Part shown: positions 20,801-31,116 of the stretch, in pieces | Layout of the letters: every line of letters begins with the position of its first letter | How positions within the stretch are numbered: the stretch's first letter is position 1 | Source: Mesostigma viride | Lineage: Eukaryota; Streptophyta; Mesostigmatophyceae; Mesostigmatales; Mesostigmataceae | DNA length: 64,000 nucleotides | Reading direction: 5' to 3' | NCBI GenBank assembly: GCA_009746045.1 | Contig: RPFO01000002.1 | Location: 1,559,642 to 1,623,641, forward strand | The notes under the pieces: generated by a model | Databases searched by the model: none | What the model was told of the DNA's origin: nothing | Seen by the model: the letters and a program-made list of their open reading frames with translations, nothing else | Program-made: the position numbers and the translations under genes

Positions 20801-21290
20801 CACACTGCAGATCACCAATGCTCTGAGGTAGAGCTTTGGCATGTGATTTCCTGGGCTTGTTGGAGGACAACTGGCACTTACACCGTGAGGCAGCTTGCTG
20901 ACACGCCTTAAGAAGGGGTGCCCTGCCCATACGGAAGGCAAAGTTGTTTGACAGAGAAGTGGCATGCCCAAACATGTTGTGGATTCGGGCACCCAACTCC
21001 TGGTACACAGAGGAAGCAGTCCCTGGCACAGTCAGGACTGTGCTGTCAGGTTGTCCAGCATCACCATGCTGACTTCCATCCTGTTCTGACTCAGAGCCTG
21101 AGTCACCCTGCTCATGCCCAACACCTGGACCGCCAGCAGGGACCACATGCATACCACCAGAGGCCTTCACACCCCTCTGTGGTTGTACATTGGTTTCTCT
21201 CAAAATGAGAGGTCCACCCTCGTGCCCAGCACGAGGATGCATAGGGTCAGACATACTTACAGCTGCATCAGCTGTCAAGGACGTCTTCAT
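17805..21290 (-). CDS. pol: Pol of element A: integrase, protease-like, RT, RNase H
   Basis: 1161 codons from the first ATG, ending in TAA. The frame is open a further 47 codons upstream to the UGA that ends gag. Integrase: IHNMFGH finger near 103-139 (the final Cys of the usual C-x2-C is Ser here) and triad candidates D164, D216, E246 (GQQGAIER). Protease-like domain: LEVDTNSQVSI at about 497-507 with PALLGQNFL further on; the usual Gly of DTG is Asn. RT: VIDFKRAFLEGD and SLHGDD. RNase H: YVDSSMDSRQ, AECRAI, KTDSMG and NPADALTK. Closest in this window to D and E2. Confidence 0.93.
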   Translation of the reverse strand: MKTSLTADAAVSMSDPMHPRAGHEGGPLILRETNVQPQRGVKASGGMHVVPAGGPGVGHEQGDSGSESEQDGSQHGDAGQPDSTVLTVPGTASSVYQELGARIHNMFGHATSLSNNFAFRMGRAPLLKACQQAASRCKCQLSSNKPRKSHAKALPQSIGDLQCDIQHIRGMQLLVCVDRYTKYKVLEHLPSMKNRYLLAALQNVRAKFPTTRIQVDMQFQHLKGDPTLPELLVTPREAHGQQGAIERAIQEVKKLIISEDWVPLSAPALVRSAWLRNVEQQLNSRVNFYYDGVAVSPMGLYHGLCPPHVLEGWKHAAHVTFAKLREKDRGWKMLEPQVGQKVLAWKEPSLYGKRGSWSPGVVTQVDEASHACLVSMEDEPKHVHRLSWSYVKPNLMNEGSQAQGSQDLQDFQVPGDITDATTTSVAGESVSPGQVAEVLVEQAARSTAGESTVKPKALTKPRGTSLAGLIGALQRAKKQPKVAKLRWHGNLGLDTALEVDTNSQVSIIGTRAAAGYSMSEPSYQFVSDFSGGVHVKVLGEVFIPILGQDTAFCVLEGYQGPALLGQNFLCQDGVVITSSLLTKEGAGQVPLINFRTTHLSRAVTRTVKRVQVCQGQEPLVDDLILPAASHPSSLGIGPHSLAGHSPINYQGLVKLMSSPIMCPQVTLGLIKSGEDWISKKCVEPVNDLPPARRLLKLKFVIKMKEVDGVKVPHVRPVLNEFKGTGECTAEELYTPGMLHDTWRLLLCVFLGLLNKGLDYGSVVIDFKRAFLEGDADVAQEKWEGKTPFYVRVPAVWKRDIHTEFLKILKGLEGLRSSPIIWRETLNRFLKEHCNLKVSPVDPCLFLGQWEGLPVYASLHGDDLHLIAPTSWLKELISIIKSKFPLGREQWQVENEPLLFVGMEATLVKKGGEWRMLLVGGNDYQETLISKLPPTITQALCPMVRGMVAWVAGISRPDLMVIARLPDDMLVELGSAKVADQVRASSGILLSAVDLSQPICMELYVDSSMDSRQVSKVRGRAAGLFVLRQEGLGSLVSWFSRLHKRVAVSSDVAECRAICEGIHTSLYLKELLHQMTSNTPWPLQVTTLLKTDSMGMVQFVHRQMARSRDLDYLLLKELSSLANIEHIPGVDNPADALTKLVQKAAVQYKVLQSLMDPSQQAV

Positions 21291-21431
21291 AGGAACCTGT
21301 ACCTCTCCAGGTGACCTGGGGCCACACTGAACCTGGAGATCACCCTCTTGTTGCCCAGATATAAAATCTGCATTGGAGCACCTGGCCTCCCCCTTGGGTG
21401 AATTAAGGTGTGTAGGGGTTGCCTCAGACAG

Positions 21432-21434
21432 TCA
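21432..21434 (-). promoter_or_regulatory. In-frame UGA between gag and pol (candidate readthrough stop)
   Basis: Gag ends CAG TGA CTG. The 47 codons after the TGA contain no stop and run straight into pol in the same frame, and none is ATG until 21290. Element D has the same layout with TGA CTT (58620-58622). Elements B and C end pol with TGA, so UGA is an ordinary stop here. In-frame stop readthrough is the known strategy of gammaretroviruses; its use here is an inference. Confidence 0.65.
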
Positions 21435-22545
21435 CTGCTCCTTGTTGTCTTCTTGCTGACTGCCCTTTGAAGGCTGGCCTGCCTGGGACTTGTTGTTGTT
21501 CTTCTTGTTGTTGTTGTTATTCTTGTTGCTGCCCTGGCCCTGGGACTTCTTGAAGCTGGGACACTCCTTCTTGATGTGCCCCCACCCCTTGCACAGGTAG
21601 CATTGTATCTTGGACTTGCCCTGGCCACTGCCCCCATTGTCAGACGCGTTGCCCTGCTTGGGCTGACCACCCACCCGCCTGAACACCGACTTGGAGTGTG
21701 ACCTCCTGTCAGAATCAGGTGAATGATCTCCCTTGCGCTTGTGATGGTTGCCCCTACGCCCTCCTTGGCTTCGGTCAGCCTCAGACGTCTTGGAGCCACC
21801 CTGGGTACGCCCGCCTGCCTGGGTAGCCTTCACTGCTGGCACTCCACCCTCAAACAGCTCCTCTGCCTCGAGAGCTTGTTTAATGATGACCTTGTAGGCC
21901 TTCAGGGTAGAGTGTGGGGCACACATGACTTTTAAGGAGCCACGTGTCGCCTTATCCAGCCCAGAAACCTTGAGCCAGTTGGTTAGGGCTATGTTATCAG
22001 CGACATTAAAGCCGTGAGCCCTGCCCTCCTCAACCATCTTACAATAGTTGAGAAAGTTCTGGATCAGGTCCCCCTTGACCTCCCACCCTTGGTACTTGTC
22101 CTGCCAATGGATGCCCACTTTCTTTCTGATCCTCCAGCAGCTCCTTCAGCTCAGCCACGTACAGTGCCCAGGCCTTATTGGCCTTTTTGCACTCCCTGGT
22201 TAGGTCCTTAATCTGGTCAGTACACTTGCCAAAAGTGCTACTGCCTATCCAGATTTGATAGTAATTTGTACCACCGTACAAGCTAGGGAACCCTTCCAAT
22301 CCCTCCACAAACTCTTCAGCCTGCTTAGGCTTGGAGTCTGAGGTTACAGGCTGCAACTGATTGACAATTAAAAGACCCTGTGTGGTAAGATCAAAGCCAT
22401 GAATAGCTTGTGCATTATTATTATTGTGAGGAAGGTTGGTAATCTCTCCGGTAAGCCCCACGTCATCTACGTGAGCGGTTCCACTACCAGCACCCCCATT
22501 ATTATTCCCACTGGCTGGACCCTTGCTACGGCGTCCCTCAGCCAT
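21432..22545 (-). pseudogene. gag: Gag of element A, one frameshift
   Basis: Two overlapping frames: 22545-22039 begins MAEGRRSKGPASG, and 22118-21432 carries the C-terminal half with zinc knuckle CYLCKGWGHIKKEC and an Asn/Lys-rich tail. They must join near 22125-22150, in a purine stretch reading AGAAAGAAAG on the coding strand, by a one-base shift; the second frame has a TGA just upstream, which bounds the join. The C-terminal half matches D Gag (HGFNVADNIALTNWL versus HGFNLTDRAVADYFL). Either a recent indel or a sequencing error; a programmed shift this early in gag would be unusual. Confidence 0.75.
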
Positions 22546-22714
22546 CCTGCACTACCAGCTATTCAAAGAACACCTTAACAAAGCAGCAGAAAATATGTAC
22601 AAAATTTTTGTGTCGCCACTGCCGCCTGCGCCGGTGTCGCTGCCGCCCCGCGAATTGCCGCTGAAAATTCGACAAAAAAATGTCGACGAGTACTGCAGAA
22701 GAAAATTAGGCCGA

Positions 22715-23425
22715 CTAGTAGTCAAGGCCCCTGAAGTCGCAGTACGTGTATACGAACTCACGATCCTCCATATCCAGCTCCGGACCTGCACCGGTATGAA
22801 TTAAAACCGGCGTGCTCCCCGCCGCGTAAGTTGCGACGCGCCGACGCGCGACGAGGCGCAGAGGATGTGTAAAGATCGTCAATAATTCCCACCCCGCGGG
22901 AATCCACTCTCGCACAGAGGCGAGAAATGCCACCAGGTTAATTAAAACCTGGCGCTCGCGACTGCGTACGCCGCGAGTGAGCAGCGATAACAGCGCGAGA
23001 TCCTGAAACAAATTTGTCGACACCGCCGGCGCGCCCCCCGTGCGTAGCGATGCCCAGTTTTGCAGGTTTCTCTGGTAACCGGTGAGTGAAGAGAGGACGT
23101 TGTCCAACTCCTCAATGGCAGTCGTGACTTCGGTCACCGACCGCAAACCTCCCCGCACCTGGACCGTAAATGTCGATAAAATGTTTCGAATCTGGTCCAA
23201 CAGGTTGCGGATTGCCGGCACCAGTGCTGGCAAATCGGGGTCCTCGGGGTTATCCCCGAGCAATGCGTGAGCTGCACGCTGCTGACGATGAAGCTCGTCG
23301 AGCGAGACCGTTACTTCGTCGAGCAATTGCTGCCACGACGGCACCGTCGGTCTTGACGAAGAACCAGCCGGCGGAGCGGCTATTTCCTCATCGTCCGGAA
23401 TCCGAAATTCTTCCGAATTTGGCAT
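22715..23425 (-). CDS. ORF0 of element A, unknown protein upstream of gag
   Basis: 236 codons, beginning MPNSEEFRIPDDEE only 25 nt inside the 5' LTR and ending 170 nt before gag. The first 40 residues are acidic and Ser/Pro-rich; residues about 40-130 look helical (LLDEVTVSLDELHRQQ, AIRNLLDQIRNILSTF), followed by a hydrophobic helical stretch (VLINLVAFLASVREWIPAGW) and an Arg-rich segment. No zinc finger, protease, RT or nuclease motif is visible. D has an ORF at the same place and distance from the LTR. Canonical Copia elements have no such gene. It could be a second structural or nucleic-acid-binding protein; that is a guess. Confidence 0.75.
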   Translation of the reverse strand: MPNSEEFRIPDDEEIAAPPAGSSSRPTVPSWQQLLDEVTVSLDELHRQQRAAHALLGDNPEDPDLPALVPAIRNLLDQIRNILSTFTVQVRGGLRSVTEVTTAIEELDNVLSSLTGYQRNLQNWASLRTGGAPAVSTNLFQDLALLSLLTRGVRSRERQVLINLVAFLASVREWIPAGWELLTIFTHPLRLVARRRVATYAAGSTPVLIHTGAGPELDMEDREFVYTYCDFRGLDY

Positions 23426-23449
23426 CTTTTTGACAGAGCGTGTAATACG

Positions 23450-24066
23450 AGTTGTGAGGGTAAGAATGCCACGAATTCCGCCATGGTTCTTGCAGGAAGT
23501 TGCCTTTATTAACAATCAGGAAACACAGACGTAAGTCACGTCACTTCCAAGACTGCACGCAGCACAGACGACAGGGTCGCAGTGCCAAGAGAACGTGCAC
23601 GCAAGAACTAGCGTCCCGGTGTGACCAAGTCACTCATATAGCTTACTAGGGACGCGTCCAAGTATTCAGCTGCACTGTCACAGCTGAACTGTCAATCAAT
23701 TGATTACACAGACTCTGGCACGCCTTTGGCGCGCAGATCTATCAATTGTCCATACGGCTAGTCCTGTGGTCCTATCCGTACACTACTCAGCATCAATTGT
23801 CTCATAGGTCCTGGCGCGCTACAGTGCGCCTACCTATCAATTGACCATCAAGTCCTGTACAAGTCCTGTCAACGTCCTGCGGACTATCAAAGTGACACTT
23901 GTACATCCTGTGTCCGTACGCGCCCACAGTGGCGCGCCGGGTACTGTCGGCACAGCCTAGGAAACGTCATAACTTTTACGTTCCTTAACCAAATGAGGCG
24001 TTCAAGGTGCCGTTGGAAAGAGCGTAACAATCTCTATCCATCTAACGTAAATCCTTTACGTTAACT
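23450..24066 (-). repeat. 5' LTR of element A
   Basis: 617 bp, same as 16239-16855. It is followed inside the element by CGTATTACACGCTCTG; D has CGTACTATTGC at the same spot. Neither is a standard TGG-type primer-binding site. Confidence 0.95.
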
Positions 24067-24071
24067 CATTC

Positions 24072-24698
24072 CGACACGTATCAAGAAAGTTATGGTGTTC
24101 CGACTTCCCGGTCGCGCGCGAGCGCGGGCCGGCTGTTCTTCTAAGTCGTGCGTGAATATGTGCCGACGGCATATGGGGTCGACAGTAATTCCTGGGCTGA
24201 CAGGAATTAGGTGCTGTACGTACCTACGACGGTATTGGATTAATACGTCGTACGCAGGAAATAGGAACCTTAACCTGTGGTCTGTTGGTACCGCAGGCTT
24301 AGTCCTGGACTATTGGGTGCAGACGCAATAATCACTGTGGACTGTACTCTGTGGTCACTGTGCCTGTATGGCAGACCTACTGTATAGGATCTGGACGCTG
24401 TACAGGTTGTTAATACTGTACCGGGGGTGTTAATACTGAGCAGGCCTACGAGGCTGCTCAGGCCTAGCAAAGCACAGTGCACAAGTATATAAAGAATAGG
24501 CCAGTGCCAACTGGTTAGAGATCTCTTGCTAGCCCGCCTCACGTGTGTTGCCTTGAGTTGGCAAACTCGTGTCTAAGCACTCACGTGCACGAGTGCTGTA
24601 AGCCTATATTTTTAACCAAGCTCCATTCCAACCATTCTCATGATGAATCTATCCGCGCGCATTGGAATCTATCTATCCCTACACATTGCGCTTTAACT
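24072..24698 (+). repeat. E2 5' LTR, second part
   Basis: Continues 16161-16238 and ends TTTAACT at 24698. It matches 40372-40993 with small differences (for example CGGCATATGGG versus CGGCATGGG). The base after it begins CAAATTACAACGATG, like the starts of the internal regions of A and B. Confidence 0.85.
24486..24494 (+). promoter_or_regulatory. TATA box in E2 LTR
   Basis: TATATAAAG, about 205 bp before the LTR end and present in the other LTR copy at 40787-40795. Position and sequence fit the RNA polymerase II promoter of a plus-strand LTR element. Confidence 0.6.
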
Positions 24699-27600
24699 CA
24701 AATTACAACGATGTTCCGGTTCCATCAAGGCGGTTTACTGCCTGGGCTTCATAGTCGAGTTTAATCCTGCGCTGGACTGCTGCAGATACTCGCGGAATCG
24801 AGACTAGCGGATAGAAGGGCGTAGCAGATTATCGGTTTATGATGCGTTCCGGGAATGGTTGAGTTCCCAACGACGGCCGAGGCTAAGTTTATCTTGGAGG
24901 TTGTTGGTGGACGTTTGTACGCCAGGACTAGCTGGATTGGCTGCGTGAAGGTTTCCTGAGCTATCCAGATTGCGGGCACGTTATTGGCGACGAATGAGTT
25001 TCGTTGCTGGCCTGCTACGTGTTGACGAGCGCTCCTGGCTGTTTCGCATTTCCTGATGACAAGATGTTGCGGAATCGCCTTCTAGTGATCCTTGTGGGTT
25101 GCTGGGTTTTAATGGATCGAGTTATCCAGATTTATCAAGAGTCAACTGCGCATGCGGTTCGGCATGGATCGAGTCGAGATCATTGGTTGCGTTCCGGTTT
25201 GCGGCATGGCTATGCTTTGCAGCTGAGTGAAGCTACGAGTTTCAAGCGTTCGAGATTTGTCGTCAAGCGAAGGCGTTTCGCTGCCATGGGTGGCGGTCAA
25301 GCATGTTGCTGCAGTGTTGGCTACGACAAGCTCGGCTGGTGTTGACTGTCGAGTATGCTGGCGAGTTTTCGCGCATGTAGTCGACATAGCTGCGAGCTGT
25401 GCTGGTCGCGAGCTCGAGGAGGCTACGCGAGGCGTCATCTGCAAGGTTGCAGTTTGTGCGGTGTGGAGTTATCCATCGTCAATCTTTCCAGATTTATATT
25501 GCAAAGCTGCAGATTGCTGTCGAGTTCTCTTTATACCGCTTGATGAGCGATTGTGAACGGCGCTGGTGTGGGCGTGTCGGCAGCTAGAGGGTGAAGTTGT
25601 GTCGACTGCGACGAGAGAGCGTCGGCATCTGGGGAGCAGCGAGGAGAAGTTGTTCCTGGTCAATTTTCCGAGTCGCGGGTGACGGTGTCGACAAGCGGCA
25701 AGGTCGGCGGTGTTGTTGTAATTAATAATGGCAGTGCTGCGCGACGTGATGATTGCATTGCTGCGACGCGAGGACGTCGGGCATCGACTGCGGCGAGAGA
25801 CGGCAGCAAGAAGAGCGGATGGCCAGGCGAAGTATCGCGGGGCGACTAGAATGTCACAGGCGACCGGGCGAGACGTGAGTATGCTGGCGCGAGTCGCAGG
25901 CGACTGGGTATGTCGCGAGCGACTGGGTGTGCCGCAGGCGACTGGGTATGTCGCGAGCGACCGGGTATGTCGCAGGCGGCAGATCTAGAGTATGTAGAGC
26001 GATGGCAAATGATGGCTGCAGGTTGCAGTTAATTGCATATTTGCTCTCAGCATTCCACTGCTATATGTGGTATGGCGCTATGAGAATCATGACATTGAGG
26101 CCGTGATTGCAGAACTCGTGGAGTTTGCAAGGAATTAATGGATGGTGCGTCCATCATTAGTTGGCGCGCGTGTACGTGACTGGCAGGCAGCTCCTACAAG
26201 GTCAGCATTTCCTGAGTCAGCGACTGGCAGGCAGGGATGGTTTTGTTGGTCGGGGTTAGCCAGATAACGTATAAGGCGAGAGCTGAAGGGTTCCCATAGC
26301 CGGAGGTCTCGCTGAAGACGTGCTGTTTCTGGGTCATGTATGCAGTAGCCGAAGCACAGTCGTGCTGTTCTGCGGTGAAGGGGCTTGAGGGCCAAGTAAC
26401 ATGCCGTTTTCTCCACCGCTTGTATGTTGAGTGTGTCCCCGAGCGGGTGTTGAGTACATCATTCCTGTTAAGGGATATGTGAGGGACAGCCCCAGGCTCG
26501 GTTTAGCATGGTGTTGCTATTCCTTGAAGCATGAACACACTGGGGGATCAGATGCTGAATGTGTTTCCAAAATTACTGCAATAATTTGACGGTTGTTGGT
26601 GACTGGCCTGTTTGCACAGGGTCAGGTTGAGCTCCCATGTGATCTCTGTATTGATGTGTGAGGGTGGGCAACTCACAGCATTGTGCAGAATGCCCCTGGT
26701 CGATCTAGTGCATGACAGGGAAGGGCACCCTTATTACAGTTGTATAAGGGTGTGGATAAGGGCCTCGCGGTTGGCCGTTACCACCATGTGCTGGTGTGTA
26801 CAGTAATTAGTGATCGAGACCCAGGAAGTACCTCTTCTGGATTGAAGTGTGGGAAGGGTCTAACAAGTGTTCGGTTTGATGTTTTGATTTGTGCCAACAA
26901 TCTGAAGTCAAGCATTTGCATCTGATTTTCAAGGTTTAGGCAGCTGGGCTTGACGTGGTGAGCCAGGTGGAAACCAGTTGGCCATAAATGCTTTGAGTGG
27001 TTTTGGAAACATCACCTTAGCAATAATATGCCTGTTCTGTGATCAGCCATCATTCAAGGACAGGTAAGCTGATGGCCGGAGTCAGTTATACCTGGGTACC
27101 TGAGCTTTGCCAGGTGCAGGTGTAATGCAGAGGATCAGTTTGCTACAGCTGTATCGAGGCCCCAGGGTGACCCTGGCCAGGCCCCTGGGGTACCTTCAGT
27201 TCATATACGGTGGTTGGGCAAGCAGACAGGCAGGCTGCACCCCTGGATTGATCGGCCAAACACCAGGCCTGATCGGGTGTGCGCCTATAACTGCGTTGGG
27301 AGGATTCCCAGAGAGATTTTAATGTTGTGGTCTTGGCTAGGCAAAGCACAAGACGGTGCCAAGATGGCTAGCATGCTCATCCAGGTGCTACGTCCTGAGG
27401 CTGCTAACATTAAGCCGTTCTCGCGCCGTTTTCGTGGTACCAGTTGAAGTCCTACCACTCTAACGGACTGAGTTTGTGCGCTAACCAGGCGCCGCGCCAA
27501 TCATAATTTAACGGTCAAACCTGGGGGGATCGAAAGATCTAGACGTCAGCTTTCCGTAGAGCACTTCAGACCGTACTTTGGACACCTGGCCAGGGAGATA

Positions 27601-29168
27601 TGCTTGAGCAAAGTGACCGACGTGCAGGAAAAATATTGACGCGCACGGCTATGGCGGTGCAAAGAACTGACTGGTACGAGAGAATGGCTTGACGTATTGG
27701 ACTCAAATTTTGTAGGCATGATCCTTACGTCCTAAAAATTTAATATCTCTAGCCATGGAAGGTTTGGAGATGCGTAGATGGGTCTCGGGGTGCTGGTCGG
27801 CGCAGCAAATGATGTTAGCGGCCAGTCAGTGATGGTGCGAGTGCTGCATGTTGCTAGGCCGAATTTTCCCAGACATCTGCGCATCGATCAATTAAGTACG
27901 TTGTTCCCAACAAGATTTATTAGCATTGGCAGCCAGTAAAGGCTCGAGGCTACGTCCATTACTCTGGCGTGCTGGCTCGCGCAAGAAAGGTAATCTGCTG
28001 TACCGACCTGGTACGTTCTAGCCTCCAAGCGTGTTCTATTAGCCGTATATAGTTGTATTATCGTTTAAAGCTAATATCAGAGTTATTACCGAGGGGTTGT
28101 GATTGTCTTTTTGTTGTTTTGCTGCCTCTACGCATCGGCTTGTCATGGTTGGGGAATACCATCAGGTCAAGCAGATTTTGGACCATGTTTGGTCACCGTT
28201 AGCTGATGCTGCAACGGAAATAGCGAGGTAACGATTGTTATCGGTCACTAATATGGTAACGTTGATTACCCAATGCTTTTCCTTGGTCAAGAACCCCGAG
28301 ACAAGTTCTTTTTCTGACCAGTGTTAGGCGTGGCTTCTTGTTTTGCTGGCCAACGCCCACCTTCTTGTTTTGCATCCATTGCATGTGAAAATCGTGGAGA
28401 TACCCATAACCTGTTTGCATGGGAGCATTATACCAACTTATTCCTATTGTTTTATTCATTGTTTCCAAGAACATAGAGGTGTTTTGTCGTTCATTGGGTG
28501 TGTCGTGATGTAGCTCCTTGCCACCCTTTGTACGCGCGCTTTAGGCCTTGATATGAGCCTTACACCTATTGTATAGCATGAGCTTGTGTCTTATATGCTG
28601 GACATGGTGTTGGCATTGCTTTTGTGGCCATCTAGTTGTTGTTTTGTGCCACTTTGGGATAGGAAACCTATACGGCAGTTCTAGCAACCGTCCCAAAATA
28701 GCTTGCACCGTTATAACGGTCTGAGCTATTTTGGGCTGTTTGCTAGCTAGCATGTGCAGTTCTGTGACATTTCATGCTGTGAATGCATTGATGGCATGCC
28801 TGTGATCCTAATAAACTGCCTTTAAAAGGCCAGGGCCACCTGATTTGTGTAAATGGTCTATAATGCATTATATATGTCTCCAACCCCATGTGCACCGTAC
28901 CCCCCTGGGGGGGGTGCTATTTATAGCACGCATGGGGCATGGATATGTGACCAACCACATTACCCAAACTTTATTCAACATAAAAGCATGCTTGGTTCCA
29001 AGGGTGGGCCAGAAAATGTTTTTAGGCTAGATACTCTCAGGCGCACAAAGATACCCAAACTCAGTCCGTTATGGTGGTTCCAGTCCAGACGGTTGAAGAG
29101 TTAAAGTGGATACCAATGCTCAGGTCTCTGACATGGGATCTTGGTCAGCATACAGGAGAACTGCTGGT
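24699..29168 (+). other. Decayed 5' internal region of E2 (no intact gene)
   Basis: If 16161-24698 is the 5' LTR and 40294-40993 the 3' LTR, this is where gag and the first half of pol should be. I find no gag, integrase or RT motif in any frame; the ATG at 24711 opens only a 17-codon frame. A GTCGC(G/A)(A/G)GCGAC-type repeat lies at about 25850-25980. The largest ORFs are under 120 codons and unrecognised. The stretch may also contain other, unidentified repeats. Confidence 0.45.
25855..25982. repeat. Short tandem repeat, unit about 19-21 bp
   Basis: Repeated CAGGCGACTGGGTATGTCG and GCGAGCGACTGGGT units, about five in all, imperfect. Confidence 0.75.
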
Positions 29169-29578
29169 CTGTGAACCCGGGTTGGTCAGTACGCCGTACG
29201 GAGCCGCAAAAATACGGGAAAATGTACACTGAAGGCCTCCGCCGTATATACGCGTACTTTACTTCAGAATACGCGGTTTGGACTTAGAATTTTTCGGGGG
29301 TACCAGCGGGCAGCGGGCACTGGCGCGGTGCCCAGGTTCTGGGCGCGGCGCGTTCACTGCACATTTGAGATTTTTACTACTAGAAGTAGATGCGTACAGT
29401 TCTTTCCATAAAGCGCAAGCCTTGCAAAATCTTTGGCCGGTAGGAATCAGCTAGGACTAGGTACATAACGCATAATGCCAGCAAATGCCAGCTGTGCTAC
29501 TGACGGTGTAATGCAATATAGCGACGACGAGGCCAGTGCGACTGTGCGATAGTGTGCAGCCATTTTCGATATGCAGCC

Positions 29579-30180
29579 ATGCCGAAGAAAGGGCCTGAAT
29601 GGGATTTCGTTGTCGAGAAGAAAGAAGCAGTCACAGATGCTGTTAGTAACACAACGCAGTATGTGTCGAGGATGTTCTGCTCATTTTGCAACAAGAACTT
29701 CTCCTACAAGGCGGGGCCAATCAGCGTATTCCGAGTCCGTGCACACTTTGCCGGAATCGCAGGGGAAGGGATGTTACCCTGCGACAAAATTCCACCGAAT
29801 ATCCGGAGCAGGTTTCTCAGGATTGCTAACAACAAGTTGCAGAAGTCAGACGCCAAGAAGCATCACAATTTGAACAGGGCAATGGCGGAGATAGGAGGGG
29901 CTGCGCCGGCTGACTTGTCGTCGATCGGTTCCCAGCAAAGGCCAGCTGAGCATCACCAAATGGCTGGTTCCCGTCGACGAACAAGGTGCCCAGCTGCTGG
30001 CTGCCGAATTTTTTATCGAGAACGGCATTGCCTTCAATGCGGCTGAGAGCGCCTCTTTCAAGCAGATGGTGGCCGGCATGATCCAGTACAAAGGAGGGCA
30101 CGCGTACGTCACCGGCCCCTCCTTCTCGGAAGTTGTTGGGTGGCGAGCTTCTCGTGAAGAAGAAGGAGAGCGTGCAGGTG
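29579..30180 (+). pseudogene. hAT transposase N-terminal fragment with BED zinc finger
   Basis: Starts MPKKGPEWDFV. Residues about 30-80 form a BED finger: FCSFCNKNF, then RVRAHFAGI and GEGMLPCDK, with the C-x2-C and H spacing of plant-type hAT transposases. After a frame change near 29960 the next block contains EFFIENGIAFNAAESASFKQ, the conserved hAT segment after the finger. The catalytic core and C-terminal dimerisation region are missing. It might still bind element ends, but it is broken by at least one frameshift. Confidence 0.8.
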
Positions 30181-30621
30181 GCTGTCGAGGATCTCAGGGC
30201 CAAGAACAACCGTGCATTTTGTCAATGATGAATGTGTGTGTATGTGTATGGAGCTTGTTGTGGGATCCTTGAGACTTGAGAGCATGGTCCTTATTAGTTG
30301 TGTCTTATGTCCTCTCATGCATTATATAGTGGATGGCTTTCCTTACAATTAATTCATTAATTGATTCCTTACAATTCCCATTGCAGCCTGCTCCCCCCTG
30401 CATTTAACAAAGCATAATCAGATAGGATTGCAGGGCATAAATGGAAGATGTTAATAAATAAGCATATACACCAAATTTCAGTTGCAATAACTGCATGACC
30501 ATCATCAAGGAGCGTGCTAATTGGGTGACTGACAATTGGACCACAAAAACTGTCGCGTATTTTACCGCCGCGTATTTTACACCCCCCACGTATAATACGC
30601 GTATTTTAGGTCCGCGTATTA
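30181..30621. other. hAT 3' subterminal region
   Basis: Non-coding, with clustered CGCGTATTTTA motifs at 30553-30620 that continue after element B at 37082. Such subterminal repeats are typical transposase-binding sites in hAT elements. Confidence 0.6.
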
Positions 30622-31103
30622 AGTTGGTTGGAGACCCATCTAGGGTCCACATGGGTCCTCAGAGATAGAGGATCTTGTACAGATTACTACAATATACTTT
30701 ATTGTAATATTGGGCCAATGGCTGTACTTCACTAGTACTCGCCAATGGGATAACGCCACGTAGAATATGTGGGCGTCTCCCAGGCCTCCACGTCACCGGC
30801 TGGTCAAGGGCCGGTGTAGTACTGTCAATAGGACTGAGCCGACTATCGGCCTATTATGTATGCGCATCTGCCTTGGTACCTCCTAGAGGATTCTAGAAGT
30901 ATCTAACACGCGGCATGCACTGAACTACACGGAATGCATGTCCACGTAGGATATTCAGCAAGACTGATGAAGGTGCCAAGCGCAATAGAATATATGCGCA
31001 ACGAAGACGAATTATGCAGCAACGACAATAACGTATGAGAACAATAAACACAACGTTCATTTCATGCTTTCTGATTTACATCGCATTCCATTTATTTGCA
31101 ACT
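30622..31103 (+). repeat. 5' LTR of element B
   Basis: AGTTGG...GCAACT. Contains AATAAA at 31043-31048. Gag starts only 13 nt after its end, so the primer-binding site must be in or next to the start of gag; the bases there (TGTATTCATTGC) match no standard tRNA-primer site. Confidence 0.95.
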
Positions 31104-31116
31104 TGTATTCATTGCA

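Larger units (their letters stand above)
16239..24066 (-). mobile_element. Copia-type LTR retrotransposon A with ORF0, complete
   Basis: 7828 bp with 617-bp LTRs that look identical by eye and a TSD CATTC (16234-16238 and 24067-24071). Coding order on the minus strand: 5' LTR, ORF0, gag, in-frame UGA, pol, a roughly 950-bp 3' untranslated region, 3' LTR. Gag has one apparent one-base frameshift; everything else is open. It inserted in the 5' LTR of E2, and the LTR identity makes it one of the youngest insertions in the window. Confidence 0.95.

Noticed and set aside
16161-24698. Solo LTR rather than 5' LTR of E2
   Set aside because: No TSD flanks it (GGCAC left, CAAAT right), and a plus-strand 3' LTR with polypurine tract exists at 40294; the pairing still remains an inference.
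26135-26416. 93-codon minus-strand ORF
   Set aside because: No recognisable domain, no neighbour or repeat support; within decayed E2 body.
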